A stretch of 64,000 nucleotides of DNA from Phreatobacter sp. (GTDB lineage: Bacteria > Pseudomonadota > Alphaproteobacteria > Rhizobiales > Phreatobacteraceae), in assembly GCF_030691135.1 (NCBI RefSeq), contig NZ_JAUYFA010000011.1:62001-126000 (forward strand), in the 5' to 3' direction. Below the pieces are notes generated by a model. That model ran no database searches. It was not told where the DNA came from and saw only the letters and a program-made list of their open reading frames with translations. The position numbers and the translations under genes were made by a program. Each line of letters begins with the position of its first letter. The stretch's first letter is position 1. Of the stretch, positions 8,983 through 17,816 are shown piece by piece.

Positions 8983-9765
8983 ATGCCGGATCATCGACCC
9001 GACCCGAAGAAGATCGCCTTCGTCGCCTCGCCGGCGGCCGAAGCGCAGGAGGCCTATAGGCGTCTGACGGCGCGCTACGGCAGCGTGCCGGGCGACGAGG
9101 CCGAGGTGGTCGTGGCTCTCGGCGGCGACGGCCTCATGCTGCAGACGCTGCACAAGTACATCTCCACCGGCAAGCCGATCTACGGGATGAACCGCGGGTC
9201 GGTCGGCTTCCTGATGAACGAATATGCCGAGGACGGCCTCGTCGAGCGGATCTGGAATTCGGAACGCTCGGTGATCCATCCGCTGATCATGACGACGGTG
9301 GACATCCACGGAGAAAGGCAGGATGCGCTGGCGATCAACGAGGTCTCGCTGCTGCGCCAGACCTCCCAGGTGGCCAAGCTGCGCATCAGCGTCGACGGCA
9401 ATGCGCGCATGGACGAACTCATTGCCGACGGCGTGCTGATCGCGACGCCGGCAGGTTCGACAGCCTACAACCTCTCGGCCAACGGCCCGATCCTGCCGTT
9501 GAACGCGCCGCTGCTGGCACTGACGCCGATCTCGCCGTTCCGCCCCCGCCGCTGGCGCGGCGCGCTGCTGCCGCACCGGGTGGCGATGACGATCGAGGTG
9601 CTGGAATCGGCCAAGCGTCCGGTCAGCGCCACGGCCGACCACCATGAGGTGCGCGACGTCGCCACGGTGTCGGTCGGGATGGATCATTCGCGGTCGATGA
9701 TCCTGCTGCACGACCCCGGCCATTCCCTGGACGAGCGGATCCTGCGCGAACAGTTCGGCGCCTGA
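8983..9765 (+). CDS. nadK: NAD kinase
   Basis: This 260-residue protein phosphorylates NAD to NADP in the cytoplasm. It shows the family signatures GGDG ([15 protein letters not shown], near residue 42), [12 protein letters not shown], and the Gly/Ser-rich [17 protein letters not shown] near residue 150. The length fits the short alphaproteobacterial form that lacks the extended N terminus. The ATG at 8983 is chosen because the protein aligns from KKIAFVAS onward. An imperfect inverted repeat at about 8818-8849 lies upstream in the gap. Confidence 0.95.
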   Translation: MPDHRPDPKKIAFVASPAAEAQEAYRRLTARYGSVPGDEAEVVVALGGDGLMLQTLHKYISTGKPIYGMNRGSVGFLMNEYAEDGLVERIWNSERSVIHPLIMTTVDIHGERQDALAINEVSLLRQTSQVAKLRISVDGNARMDELIADGVLIATPAGSTAYNLSANGPILPLNAPLLALTPISPFRPRRWRGALLPHRVAMTIEVLESAKRPVSATADHHEVRDVATVSVGMDHSRSMILLHDPGHSLDERILREQFGA

Positions 9766-9826
9766 GGCGACCGCCTGCCATCAGCCTTAACGCTTCGCTA
9801 ACGCCCGCCCGCTAATGTTGCTGGCG

Positions 9827-10372
9827 ATGATCCGCATCGACTTCAACAGGCTGCGATTCCTCGTTATCGACGATAACGCGCATATGCGCCGGATCGTGCG
9901 AACCCTTCTGCACGGCTTCGGCGCCCGCGAGGTCTACGAGGCGGAAGACGGGGCGGCCGGCCTCGAGGCCTTCACCCACTACATGCCCGACATTGTCATT
10001 ACCGACTGGTCGATGCCGATCTTCGACGGCCTGGAACTGACCAGCATGATCCGCCAGCCGGGGGCCAATGCGAACCCCTATGTCGCCATCATCATGCTGA
10101 CCGGACATTCGGAAAAGAAGCGGGTGCTGGAATCGCGCGATGCCGGCGTGACCGAGTTTCTCGCCAAGCCGATCTCGGCCAAGGCGCTGTACCAGCGCAT
10201 CCTTAACGTGGTCGTGAACCCGCGCCCGTTCATCAAAACCAAAACTTTTTTCGGCCCGGACCGCCGTCGCAACCACGGTTCGAGTTATGTTGGCCCCGAG
10301 CGCCGCAAGGGCGAAAAGGCCGAAATGATCAAAGTCCAGCCGCTGCTGGACAAGACCAAGAGCTCGATGTGA
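9827..10372 (+). CDS. Stand-alone response-regulator receiver protein
   Basis: This 181-residue protein has one receiver domain: acidic pair D15-D16, phospho-acceptor D60 (ITDWSMPIFDG), Thr in MLTGHS and Lys in FLAKPIS. After residue 125 there is a basic tail with FFGPDRRR and YVGPERR, not a known DNA-binding or enzyme domain. It is co-oriented with the Hpt-domain gene 10 bp downstream, so the two probably form a phosphorelay module fed by a kinase elsewhere. ATGs at 9815 and 9827 are both possible; neither has a strong Shine-Dalgarno. Confidence 0.88.
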   Translation: MIRIDFNRLRFLVIDDNAHMRRIVRTLLHGFGAREVYEAEDGAAGLEAFTHYMPDIVITDWSMPIFDGLELTSMIRQPGANANPYVAIIMLTGHSEKKRVLESRDAGVTEFLAKPISAKALYQRILNVVVNPRPFIKTKTFFGPDRRRNHGSSYVGPERRKGEKAEMIKVQPLLDKTKSSM

Positions 10373-10382
10373 GGAGGGCGGC

Positions 10383-10976
10383 ATGACGAAAACACCAACG
10401 AAAAGCCCGGCCCGCATCGGCGCCAAGGGCGGCCTCGACGAGGCCAGCGTCTCGGCCTTCGCCGACCACGAGATCGTCACGCCGAAGCGCAACCTGAAGG
10501 GCTATGGCCGCAAGGCGAAAATCAAGGTCGACGAGTTCGGCTTCGACATGGAGGCGATCGAACGCGCCGAGGCGGCGCTCGCCGATCTCTCGTCCGAATT
10601 CGAAGACTGGATGGCGAAAGAAGTCGACCGGCTGACGCGGGCGCGCGACGTCCTGGCGGCCGAGGGCGTTCACGCCGGGTCGCGGGCGACCATCTACATC
10701 GCCTCCCACGACATCAAGGGCGAGGCGGCGACCTTCGGCTATCCTCTCGCCGGACGGGTGGCGGAAAGCCTCTGCCACCTCCTCGACGGCATCGCCGACG
10801 ATGACCGCGTGCCGGCTGATCTCGTGGTGCAGCATGCCGATGCGATCCGCGCCATCGTGCGCGAGAACGCCAAGGGCATGGACCATCCGCTGGCGGTGGC
10901 GCTGTCGGAGCGGCTCGGCGAAGCGACGACGCAGATGCTCGTCACCATCAACGGCGCCCCCTCCATCGCGCCCTGA
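10383..10976 (+). CDS. Hpt (histidine phosphotransfer) domain protein
   Basis: This 197-residue protein has a charged N-terminal region (1-60) and a helical bundle with the Hpt core ASHDIKGEAATFGYPL, phospho-acceptor H109. The Hpt fold shuttles phosphoryl groups between receiver domains. GAGGAGGGCGGC sits immediately before the ATG, and the gene follows the receiver-domain gene within 10 bp, so they are likely co-transcribed and partners. The long N-terminal extension is unusual for an Hpt protein. Confidence 0.8.
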   Translation: MTKTPTKSPARIGAKGGLDEASVSAFADHEIVTPKRNLKGYGRKAKIKVDEFGFDMEAIERAEAALADLSSEFEDWMAKEVDRLTRARDVLAAEGVHAGSRATIYIASHDIKGEAATFGYPLAGRVAESLCHLLDGIADDDRVPADLVVQHADAIRAIVRENAKGMDHPLAVALSERLGEATTQMLVTINGAPSIAP

Positions 10977-11014
10977 GGCCCCTGCCCGGCCGCCCCGATG
11001 AGGCTGGCCCGGCC

Positions 11015-12205
11015 TCAGGCCGCAGCCACCATGGGGAAGTCCACAGCATCGTCGTCCAGCGCCTCGTTGCCGGCGATGAGGTCGCGGGTGAAGGCGCGGG
11101 CCTCGTCGCGGGCCGCCTCCGCCGCGAAGCGGCGGAGCTGGGCGAGAAGCTGGTCGAGATCGCCGTCGGCCAGCGGCGCATAGGCCGTCAGGACGCGCTC
11201 GACCATGCGTCGGCGCAGCTGTGGGTGGCCGCCGCGCTGGGCGCTGCCGCCGTCCTCGTGCCAGGCGTCGAGCGCGGCGCGGAAGGCCTGCCAGGTCGAA
11301 GCCGGCAGGCCCGCCCTGTCATAGAGGGCGCGGAAGCCGGCGCCGCGGCGGTCGTGGACGAGGCCGGAGGCCTGGCGGAGCGACAGGCCGGCGAGTTCGG
11401 CGAGAGACTCCTCGAACAGCCGGACATTGCCCGACAGCAGCGCCCGCAACACGAGCCCGGTGGAGAGCTGGCCGGACTGGCGCAGGTGACGCACGAGCGG
11501 GCTCAGCCCGTCGCTGCGGCAGGCGGCGGCAATGGCGACGGTGGCCTTGTCGGAGGCTTCGCGGGCGATGCGGTTGGCGCGATCCTCGGGCAGCCAGGCG
11601 CGGCCGGCGACGAAGGCCGACAGGGCCGAGGAAAGCTTGACCACGAGAGCCTGGCGCGCGCCGGGCGAGAGGTCTGCGCGGGCGAAGAGCGCCTCGCGGA
11701 TGTCCGGGTCCTCGCCGAAGCGCTCAATGATGCGGTCGATGGAGAAGGCCGGCACGTCGGCGGTGTCGAGCGCGACAACGGCGAGGCAGGCCTCGATGCA
11801 CCCGACCTCGGCGATGGCGGCCGCCACCGGTGCCGGCACATGATCGCGGCGGGACACGGCATATTGCACCTGCGGCTCGCCACCGCCGACGAGATCGACG
11901 AGTTCGGCGTCGAACAGCAACGGCGAATGGCGGGCGATGATGGCGGCGATTTCAGGCTGGTCCTGCAGGAGACCGACGACGACGGTGTGCGGCGCCTCCT
12001 CGGAGGTGGCCAGCGCATCGGCCAGAGCCCGGCGGACGAGCGGCGATGGATCGTCCATCAGCATGATCATGGCCGCCTCGACCGCCGCCCTGTCATTCCC
12101 CGTCAGCTCGGAATGAAGGTAGGCGCGGGCCAGCGCCGAGGTCGCATCAGCCCGGTCGCCGGCAGCAGCCGTCTGGATCCAACGCAGGAAGTGACGAACG
12201 ATCAT
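11015..12205 (-). CDS. DUF2336 domain-containing protein
   Basis: This 396-residue alpha-helical, Ala/Leu-rich protein matches the DUF2336 family, which is almost confined to Alphaproteobacteria and is built of HEAT-like helical repeats. The conserved DDPSPLVRRALADALA and PQVQYAVSRRDHVPAPVAAAIAEVG stretches are present in residues about 50-140. Function is not established; members often neighbour two-component and polarity genes, as here, where it converges on a receiver/Hpt pair. No signal peptide or membrane segment is seen. Confidence 0.82.
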   Translation of the reverse strand: MIVRHFLRWIQTAAAGDRADATSALARAYLHSELTGNDRAAVEAAMIMLMDDPSPLVRRALADALATSEEAPHTVVVGLLQDQPEIAAIIARHSPLLFDAELVDLVGGGEPQVQYAVSRRDHVPAPVAAAIAEVGCIEACLAVVALDTADVPAFSIDRIIERFGEDPDIREALFARADLSPGARQALVVKLSSALSAFVAGRAWLPEDRANRIAREASDKATVAIAAACRSDGLSPLVRHLRQSGQLSTGLVLRALLSGNVRLFEESLAELAGLSLRQASGLVHDRRGAGFRALYDRAGLPASTWQAFRAALDAWHEDGGSAQRGGHPQLRRRMVERVLTAYAPLADGDLDQLLAQLRRFAAEAARDEARAFTRDLIAGNEALDDDAVDFPMVAAA

Positions 12206-12334
12206 CGGGCGCGCCTGAACCGAGGCAAGAGACTGGGAAAGCAGGAGCTTTTGCTCCTGTCTGAAAGCTTAGCCCCACCCCGCTTAACAAAGCGTTCACC
12301 ATGGAATTTAGGGGACTGTTAGGCCGCGGCGATG

Positions 12335-13381
12335 CTAGCGGCGCACATCCGGGCGCAGGAAGCTGGCGAGGTCGAGCGGCTGGGGACGGCGCGATGTCTG
12401 GACCTCGACCGGGATGAACGGACCGCCCATCGCCGAACGCGGCCCGGCCGGAGCCGAAGTGGCGGCGGCGGCCGCGGGCGCCGACGACAGGGCCGTCGGA
12501 AGATTGACCTGGCGGGCGGCAGTGGCCGCATCGCGGCCGAGCGAGGTCCAGGTCGCCGCCACGAAGGCGTTGATCGGCCCGTTGCCGCCGGAGAACAGCG
12601 AGTGGAACGGCCGCGTCGGATCGGCATTGATGCGCGGGATCGCCGACCAGGGACCCGCCTGCTCCTGGGCGCTGGTCGCCGCCGCGAGGGTCGTCGTACC
12701 GGTGCCGGTCGAAGCCGGAGGCGTACCGGCGACCGCGGTGGACTGACCCGAGGCCAGCACCTGATAGACCTCGGCCACGGTCCGCGGGCGGCCCTGGTCG
12801 AAGAAGATGCGGCGGTTGGCGCCAGCCGCGTCGGGGAACATCAGAGCGGCGCTCGCCTGCGGGTTGGACTGGTGGGCGTTGATCAACCGCGCCGCACCGC
12901 CCGAGCCGAGGAAATGGGCCATATAGAGCTCGCCCTCGGTCGGGTTGCGGCCGGTGGCGCCGCGCAGTTCGGCGGCATTGCGGTTGGTGAAGGCGCCTGC
13001 CATCAGCGCGGCGACGGAGGGGTCGTCACGCAGCGCGAGGATCTGCTGGCGCGCCGCCGGGTCGGCGACGGTCGGGCGGCCGCTGGCGTCGCGGCCGATC
13101 TGCTCGGCGAAGCGTCCGAGCCCGAGATTGCGACCCTCCTCGCGCACCATGGTGAGCCAGGTCGAATCGATGAATTGGTAGAGCCCGCGGGCGCTGGAGG
13201 TCGAGGCCTGGGCGGTCGGCTGCAGGCTCGATTCGCGGCGGGCCGTGCGCAGGAGATAGTCGAAGCCGGCGCCGGTCTTCTCCGCCGCAGCCTGGATGGC
13301 GGAGACCACACGGTTCACGCCGGCCTCGGCCGCCGTGTTGGGGCGGCTCTGCGGTTCGGCGGATGAGCGGAATAGAAACAT
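12335..13381 (-). CDS. Lytic transglycosylase, SLT domain
   Basis: This 348-residue protein has an SLT-type lysozyme-like domain in residues about 20-190: the catalytic Glu is in ARRESSLQP, followed by SSARGLYQFIDSTW and the helix ending GELYMAHFLGSGGAARL. The remaining C-terminal 150 residues are low-complexity Ala/Pro/Thr-rich with no clear domain. No cleavable signal peptide is apparent, which is common for the phage- and flagellum-associated members. It should cleave glycan strands of peptidoglycan. It is transcribed with or ahead of the DUF2336 gene (130-bp gap). Confidence 0.87.
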   Translation of the reverse strand: MFLFRSSAEPQSRPNTAAEAGVNRVVSAIQAAAEKTGAGFDYLLRTARRESSLQPTAQASTSSARGLYQFIDSTWLTMVREEGRNLGLGRFAEQIGRDASGRPTVADPAARQQILALRDDPSVAALMAGAFTNRNAAELRGATGRNPTEGELYMAHFLGSGGAARLINAHQSNPQASAALMFPDAAGANRRIFFDQGRPRTVAEVYQVLASGQSTAVAGTPPASTGTGTTTLAAATSAQEQAGPWSAIPRINADPTRPFHSLFSGGNGPINAFVAATWTSLGRDAATAARQVNLPTALSSAPAAAAATSAPAGPRSAMGGPFIPVEVQTSRRPQPLDLASFLRPDVRR

Positions 13382-13473
13382 CTCGGCTATGTCCCCTGTC
13401 GGGAGGCGTCACCGGGCAGCGTCCTCCATTATGGTAAACGAATTCGTAACGACATGACCCAAGGGGATGCCTC

Positions 13474-13968
13474 ATGACGGCCACGACCCTCATCACCGAC
13501 GACAGGCGCCATCCGCGCGGCGGCATCTACTTTGACGATTTCGCGGTCGGGCAGCTCATCCGGCACCGCATCACCCGCTCGGTCACGCAAATGGATAACG
13601 TGCTGTTCTCGACGCTGACCATGAATCCGCAGCCGTTGCATATCGACCGGCAGTTCGCGGAAGCCTCCGAATGGGGCCAGCCGCTGATGAACTCGCTGTT
13701 CACCCTGGGGCTGCTGATCGGCATTTCCGTGCCGGACACGACCAACGGCACGCTCTTCGCCAATCTCGGCATGACCGACGTCAAGTTCCCCCATCCGCTC
13801 TTCGAGAACGACACGATCCATTGCGAAAGCACGGTGACGGCGACCCGCGAATCGAAATCGCGTCCGACCATGGGCGTCGTCGAATTCCATCACCGCGCCT
13901 TCAACCAGCACGACAAGCTGGTGGCGGAATGCACACGGCAGTCCCTGGTTCTGAAGCGCGGGGCGTGA
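13474..13968 (+). CDS. MaoC-like acyl-CoA dehydratase
   Basis: This 164-residue single hot-dog protein carries the MaoC pattern: IYFDDFAVGQ near the N terminus, then DNVLFSTLTMNPQPLHID with the catalytic Asp/His positions of the hydratase-2 motif (here N-P-x-P-L-H). It should hydrate an enoyl-CoA, possibly a mesaconyl- or methyl-branched CoA. The CitE-like lyase gene begins 4 bp after its stop, so the two are one operon and may act in sequence: hydration, then aldol cleavage. Confidence 0.87.
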   Translation: MTATTLITDDRRHPRGGIYFDDFAVGQLIRHRITRSVTQMDNVLFSTLTMNPQPLHIDRQFAEASEWGQPLMNSLFTLGLLIGISVPDTTNGTLFANLGMTDVKFPHPLFENDTIHCESTVTATRESKSRPTMGVVEFHHRAFNQHDKLVAECTRQSLVLKRGA

Positions 13969-13972
13969 GGCC

Positions 13973-14842
13973 ATGCGTTCGCTGCTGTTCGTGCCGGCCG
14001 ATTCGGAGAAGAAGCTCGCCAGGGGGCTGGAGAGCGGAGCCGACACGCTGATCCTCGACCTCGAGGATTCGGTCGCCGCTTCCAACAAGCCGCTCGCCCG
14101 CGAGACGGCGCGGGCCTTCCTCGCGGCGCAGGGTCCGACGAAGCAGCGCCCGCGTCTCATGGTGCGTGTCAATGCGCTCGACAGCGGGCTGACCGACGCC
14201 GATCTCGATGCTGTCGTCGCGGCGAGGCCCGACGCCATCATGCTGCCGAAGTCCGAATCGGGACGCGACGTCGCCCATCTCGACGCCAAGCTCACGGCGC
14301 GCGAGGCACTGGCCGGCCTGCCCGAAGGCGGCATCACCATCACGGTCGTGGCGACCGAGACGGCGAAGGCGATCTTCACCCTTGGCACCTATCAGGGCGC
14401 CAGCCACCGTCTCACCGGCCTGACCTGGGGCGCGGAGGACCTCTCGGCCGATATCGGCGCCGAGACCAATCGCGCCGCAGACGGCCGCCACACCGAGCCG
14501 TTCCGCCTCGCCCGCGCGCTGTGCCTGATGGGGGCCGTCGCCGCCGGGGCGCAGCCTATCGACACGGTCTTCCCCGCCTTCCGCGATATCGACGGTCTCA
14601 GGCGCGAATGCGAGGAGGCGCGCCGTGACGGGTTCACCGCCAAGATGGCGATCCATCCGGCGCAGGTGCCGGTGATCAATGCCGTCTTCACCCCGACCGA
14701 CGAGGCCATCGCCGCGGCACAGGCGGTGGTCGCCGCCTTCGCAGCGCAGCCGACGGCGGGCGTGGTCAATATCGGCGGCGAGATGTTCGACCGGCCGCAT
14801 CTGACGCGGGCGGAACGGCTGCTGAAACGCGCCGGGCGGTAG
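13973..14842 (+). CDS. CitE-like CoA ester lyase (HpcH/HpaI family)
   Basis: This 289-residue TIM-barrel protein starts RSLLFVPADSEKKL, with Mg-binding acidic residues in LILDLEDSVA and the ETAKAIFTLG and LTWGAEDLSADIG motifs of stand-alone CitE, malyl-CoA or citramalyl-CoA lyases. The family splits 3-hydroxyacyl-CoA esters into acetyl-CoA or propionyl-CoA plus an oxo acid. The paired MaoC gene 4 bp upstream supports a CoA-thioester pathway such as that for itaconate or mesaconate; the exact substrate is inferred only. Confidence 0.88.
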   Translation: MRSLLFVPADSEKKLARGLESGADTLILDLEDSVAASNKPLARETARAFLAAQGPTKQRPRLMVRVNALDSGLTDADLDAVVAARPDAIMLPKSESGRDVAHLDAKLTAREALAGLPEGGITITVVATETAKAIFTLGTYQGASHRLTGLTWGAEDLSADIGAETNRAADGRHTEPFRLARALCLMGAVAAGAQPIDTVFPAFRDIDGLRRECEEARRDGFTAKMAIHPAQVPVINAVFTPTDEAIAAAQAVVAAFAAQPTAGVVNIGGEMFDRPHLTRAERLLKRAGR

Positions 14843-14887
14843 GAAAAGGGGCCACCCTCGCGGAGGGAGCGATCTGCACGCCGCCAG

Positions 14888-14932
14888 TGCGTCCTTCGAG
14901 GCTCGGCTGTCGCCTCGCACCTCAGGATGAGG
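14888..14932. repeat. Dispersed palindromic repeat, unit a
   Basis: This GC-rich unit begins TGCGTCCTTCGAGGCTCG and ends CACCTCAGGATGAGG. It is repeated in inverted orientation at 15009-15076. The sequence type resembles the short palindromic repeats scattered through Rhizobiales genomes. The pair sits between two converging genes and may act as a bidirectional terminator or mRNA end. Confidence 0.75.
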
Positions 14933-15008
14933 AAGGCCGTGGATTGCACGTTTGAAGACGAGCGGAACGGTAGAGCCTCGGCCGGCGCCGATGCCATTCA
15001 CCAACCCG

Positions 15009-15076
15009 CCTCATCCTGAGGTGCGAGCCATCCGCGATGCGTCAGCATCGTCCGATGGCGAGCCTCGAAGGACGCA
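15009..15076. repeat. Dispersed palindromic repeat, unit b (inverted copy)
   Basis: It starts CCTCATCCTGAGGTGCGAG and ends CGAGCCTCGAAGGACGCA, the reverse complement of the ends of unit a, and holds an extra 25-bp insert with its own small palindrome (GATGCGTCAGCATC). It immediately precedes the end of proB. Confidence 0.75.
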
Positions 15077-15113
15077 CTCCGCTGATGCAGGGCAAGGCGC
15101 AAAACGCCTCGCC

Positions 15114-16250
15114 CTACTCCACCGCGAGCACCAGATCGTCGCGATGGATCATCTCGGAGCGGCCCTTGTAACCGAGCACGGCCTCGATCGCCCCGGAGCT
15201 CTTGCCGATGATCTGCACCGCCGCCACCGCGTCATAGGCGACGAGGCCGCGGCCTACCTCGGCGCCGTCGGGGCCGCGGACCACGACGCAGTCGCCGCGC
15301 TCGAAGACACCATCGACCCGGGCGACGCCAGCCGGCAGCAGGCTGCGCCCGAGGCGCAGGGCCCCGACCGCTCCCGCATCCAGCCAGAGCACGCCGCGCG
15401 GCTCCAGCGAGCCGGCGATCCATTTCTTGCGGCTGGTGACCGGATGGGTCGGGGTGAGGAACCAGGTGCAGGGCCCGCCACCCTCGATGCGCGCCAGTGG
15501 CGCGTCGTACTTGCCGGAGGCGATGACCATGGTGGTGCCGGCGGTGGTGGCGATCTTGCCGGCCTCGACCTTGGTGGTCATGCCGCCGCGCGAGAATTCG
15601 GAGGCCGCCCCGCCGGCCATCGCCTCGATCTCCGGCGTGATACGCGGGACGACCGGGATCAGCACCGCGGAGGGATCCTTCTGCGGTGGAGCGGTATAGA
15701 GGCCGTCGATGTCGGAGAGGAGCACGAGGCAGTCGGCGCCCACCATGGTGGCGACGCGGGCGGCCAGACGGTCATTGTCGCCGTAGCGGATCTCGTCGGT
15801 CGCCACCGTGTCGTTCTCGTTGACCACGGGCACGGCACGTACCGCGAAGAGCGTTTCCATCGTGTTGCGGGCATTGAGGTAGCGGCGGCGCTCCTCGGTG
15901 TCGTGGAGGGTGACGAGGATCTGCCCGGCGACGATGCCATGGCGGCCGAGAACCTCCGACCAGGCGCGGGCGAGCGCGATCTGGCCGACCGAGGCCGCCG
16001 CCTGGCTCTTCTCGAGCTCCAGCGGACCCTTCGGCAGTTTCAGGATGGTGCGACCGAGGGCGATGGCGCCGGAGGAGACGACGAGGATGTCGGCGCCACG
16101 GGCGGCGTGGCGGGCGATGTCGGCGCCGAGCGTCTCCAGCCAGGACTGCCGCAGCGCGCCCTTCTCGCCGTCGACGAGCAGCGACGACCCGACCTTCACG
16201 ACGATGCGGCGGAAGGCGGCGAGCGCGGGCGTTGCGGCGGGAATGGACAT
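15114..16250 (-). CDS. proB: Glutamate 5-kinase
   Basis: This 378-residue enzyme makes gamma-glutamyl phosphate, the first step of proline synthesis. The amino-acid kinase domain (1-260) has [36 protein letters not shown] and [15 protein letters not shown]; a C-terminal PUA domain (about 275-365, starting GVLWLDAGA) completes the usual full-length form. ProA is not next to it, and the gtpase gene obg often found in front of proB in this order is outside or absent. It converges on the CitE-like gene across the repeat pair. Confidence 0.96.
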   Translation of the reverse strand: MSIPAATPALAAFRRIVVKVGSSLLVDGEKGALRQSWLETLGADIARHAARGADILVVSSGAIALGRTILKLPKGPLELEKSQAAASVGQIALARAWSEVLGRHGIVAGQILVTLHDTEERRRYLNARNTMETLFAVRAVPVVNENDTVATDEIRYGDNDRLAARVATMVGADCLVLLSDIDGLYTAPPQKDPSAVLIPVVPRITPEIEAMAGGAASEFSRGGMTTKVEAGKIATTAGTTMVIASGKYDAPLARIEGGGPCTWFLTPTHPVTSRKKWIAGSLEPRGVLWLDAGAVGALRLGRSLLPAGVARVDGVFERGDCVVVRGPDGAEVGRGLVAYDAVAAVQIIGKSSGAIEAVLGYKGRSEMIHRDDLVLAVE

Positions 16251-16390
16251 GGGACCGGAGACGCGAGACCCGCCGCAGGCTGCGGCGGGTCCGGGTTCTT
16301 AGACGACGAGGGCGGGGAGAGGCAAATCCCGCAGAGGTCGGCCTCTCCCCACCGGGAAGAGATGAAGGGGAAGACGCCGCGAGAGCCCGC

Positions 16391-17485
16391 TCAGTTGCCG
16401 GTCGGCACCCGCTCCTCGATCCCGCGGATGTAGAAGTTCATGCCGAGGATCTGCTGGTCGGTCAGGACACCGTTGCCGCCGCACTCCACCGTCTGGCCGT
16501 CCTGGCGCACGACCGGGCAACGGAAGGGATGCAGCGTGCCGGCCTTGATGGCAGCCTCGGTGGCCTCCGCCATGGCCTTCACGTCCGGCGGCATGTTCGT
16601 GTAGGGCGCCATCTGGACCATGCCGGTGTTCAACCCGCCCCAGACGTCGCCGGAGGTCCAGCGACCGTCCAGCATGGCCTGCACCCGCTGGATGTAATAG
16701 GGGCCCCAGTCGGCGACGATCGCGGTGAGCTGCGCCTTGCCGCCGAAACGGATCATGTCGGAGTTCTGGCCGAAGGCGAAGATGCCGCGCTGTTCGGCGA
16801 TCTGCATGGCGGCGGGGGAATCGGTGTGCTGGGCGATGATGTCGGCGCCCTGGTCGGCGAGCGCCCTGGCGGCATCGGCCTCCCGGCCGGGATCGAACCA
16901 GGCATTGGCCCAGACGATGCGGATCTTCATGTCGGGGCGGACCGACTGGGCGCCGAGCATGAAGGAATTGATGCCGGAGAGCACTTCGGGGATCGGGAAG
17001 GCGCCGATATAGCCGATCGTACCGGTCTTCGACATGCGTGCGGCGATCTGGCCGAGAATGTAGCGGCCCTCGTAGAAGCGGCCGGCATAGGTGGCGAGGT
17101 TGGCGGCGCGCTTGAAACCGGTGGCGTGCTCGAAGCGCACGTTGGGATGACGGCGGGCGACGCGCTCGGTAGGGTCCATGAAGCCGAACGAGGTCGTGAA
17201 GATGAGCCGGTGGCCGGTGCGGGCGAGCTGCTCGATGACCCGCTCGGCGTCGGCGCTGGCCACACGCTCGACGAAGGTCGTCTCGACCCTGTTGCCGAAA
17301 TGGCGCTCCACCGCCTGGCGGCCGATGTCGTGCTGATAGGTCCAGCCGTGGTCGCCGACCGGGCCGACATAGACGAAGCCGATCTTCAGGCGCTCCTGGG
17401 CCATGGCGATGCCGGCGCTGAAGGTGGCGCCGATGGCGGCGAGTGCGACTGCGAACAAGGCCCTGCGATTGATCCGTCGATGCAT
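16391..17485 (-). CDS. BMP-family ABC transporter substrate-binding protein
   Basis: This 364-residue protein starts with a signal peptide (HRRINRRALFAVALAA, cleavage near AMAQ). The mature part has the BMP/PnrA fold features KIGFVYVGPVGDHGWTY, TTSFGFMDP, GYIGAFPIPEVLSGINSF and DIIAQHTDS. Family members bind nucleosides, purines or related ligands for import. No permease or ATPase gene lies nearby, so it is an orphan binding protein. An in-frame ATG at 17506 preceded by GGAGGGG is an alternative start. Confidence 0.88.
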   Translation of the reverse strand: MHRRINRRALFAVALAAIGATFSAGIAMAQERLKIGFVYVGPVGDHGWTYQHDIGRQAVERHFGNRVETTFVERVASADAERVIEQLARTGHRLIFTTSFGFMDPTERVARRHPNVRFEHATGFKRAANLATYAGRFYEGRYILGQIAARMSKTGTIGYIGAFPIPEVLSGINSFMLGAQSVRPDMKIRIVWANAWFDPGREADAARALADQGADIIAQHTDSPAAMQIAEQRGIFAFGQNSDMIRFGGKAQLTAIVADWGPYYIQRVQAMLDGRWTSGDVWGGLNTGMVQMAPYTNMPPDVKAMAEATEAAIKAGTLHPFRCPVVRQDGQTVECGGNGVLTDQQILGMNFYIRGIEERVPTGN

Positions 17486-17685
17486 GAAGACGCCCCTTGC
17501 GACCATGGCCCCTCCGGCCAAGAAGACGGAATGGTGACGCGGCCTGTTGCAGCGATCAAGTCTTTCGGGCGACATGCGACGAAACGGCTCGCGGGGCTTT
17601 GTCGCGCCACTGCCGGCCACAGCTGAAGACTCGCCGAGCGGCGACGTCACGCGGCCCGGTCTGGGGCGTGATGATGATCTGCGAC

Positions 17686-17790
17686 ATGACGCAGTTCCCC
17701 TGCCCCACCTGCGGCCTGCAGCGGCACGAGCCCGACGCCGTCCACTGCAAGGCCTGCGGAACGGTGCTGAACATCCCTAACGAGGACTGA
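17686..17790 (+). CDS. 34-residue zinc-ribbon-like small protein
   Basis: This tiny open frame (MTQFPCPTCG..., in-frame ATGs also at 17671 and 17674) encodes two CxxC pairs, CPTCG and CKACG, 12 residues apart, the spacing of a zinc ribbon. It ends directly at a strong hairpin. Its neighbours on both sides are on the opposite strand. Coding is supported by the paired knuckles and the hairpin but not by anything else in the sequence. Confidence 0.5.
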   Translation: MTQFPCPTCGLQRHEPDAVHCKACGTVLNIPNED

Positions 17791-17810
17791 GGGCGCCGTG
17801 CGGCGCCCTC
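17789..17810. terminator. Bidirectional hairpin terminator
   Basis: A perfect 9-bp stem GAGGGCGCC/GGCGCCCTC with loop GTGC lies between the small zinc-ribbon frame and the converging flavin reductase gene, 6 bp from the latter's stop codon. Confidence 0.75.
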
Positions 17811-17816
17811 GCCGGC

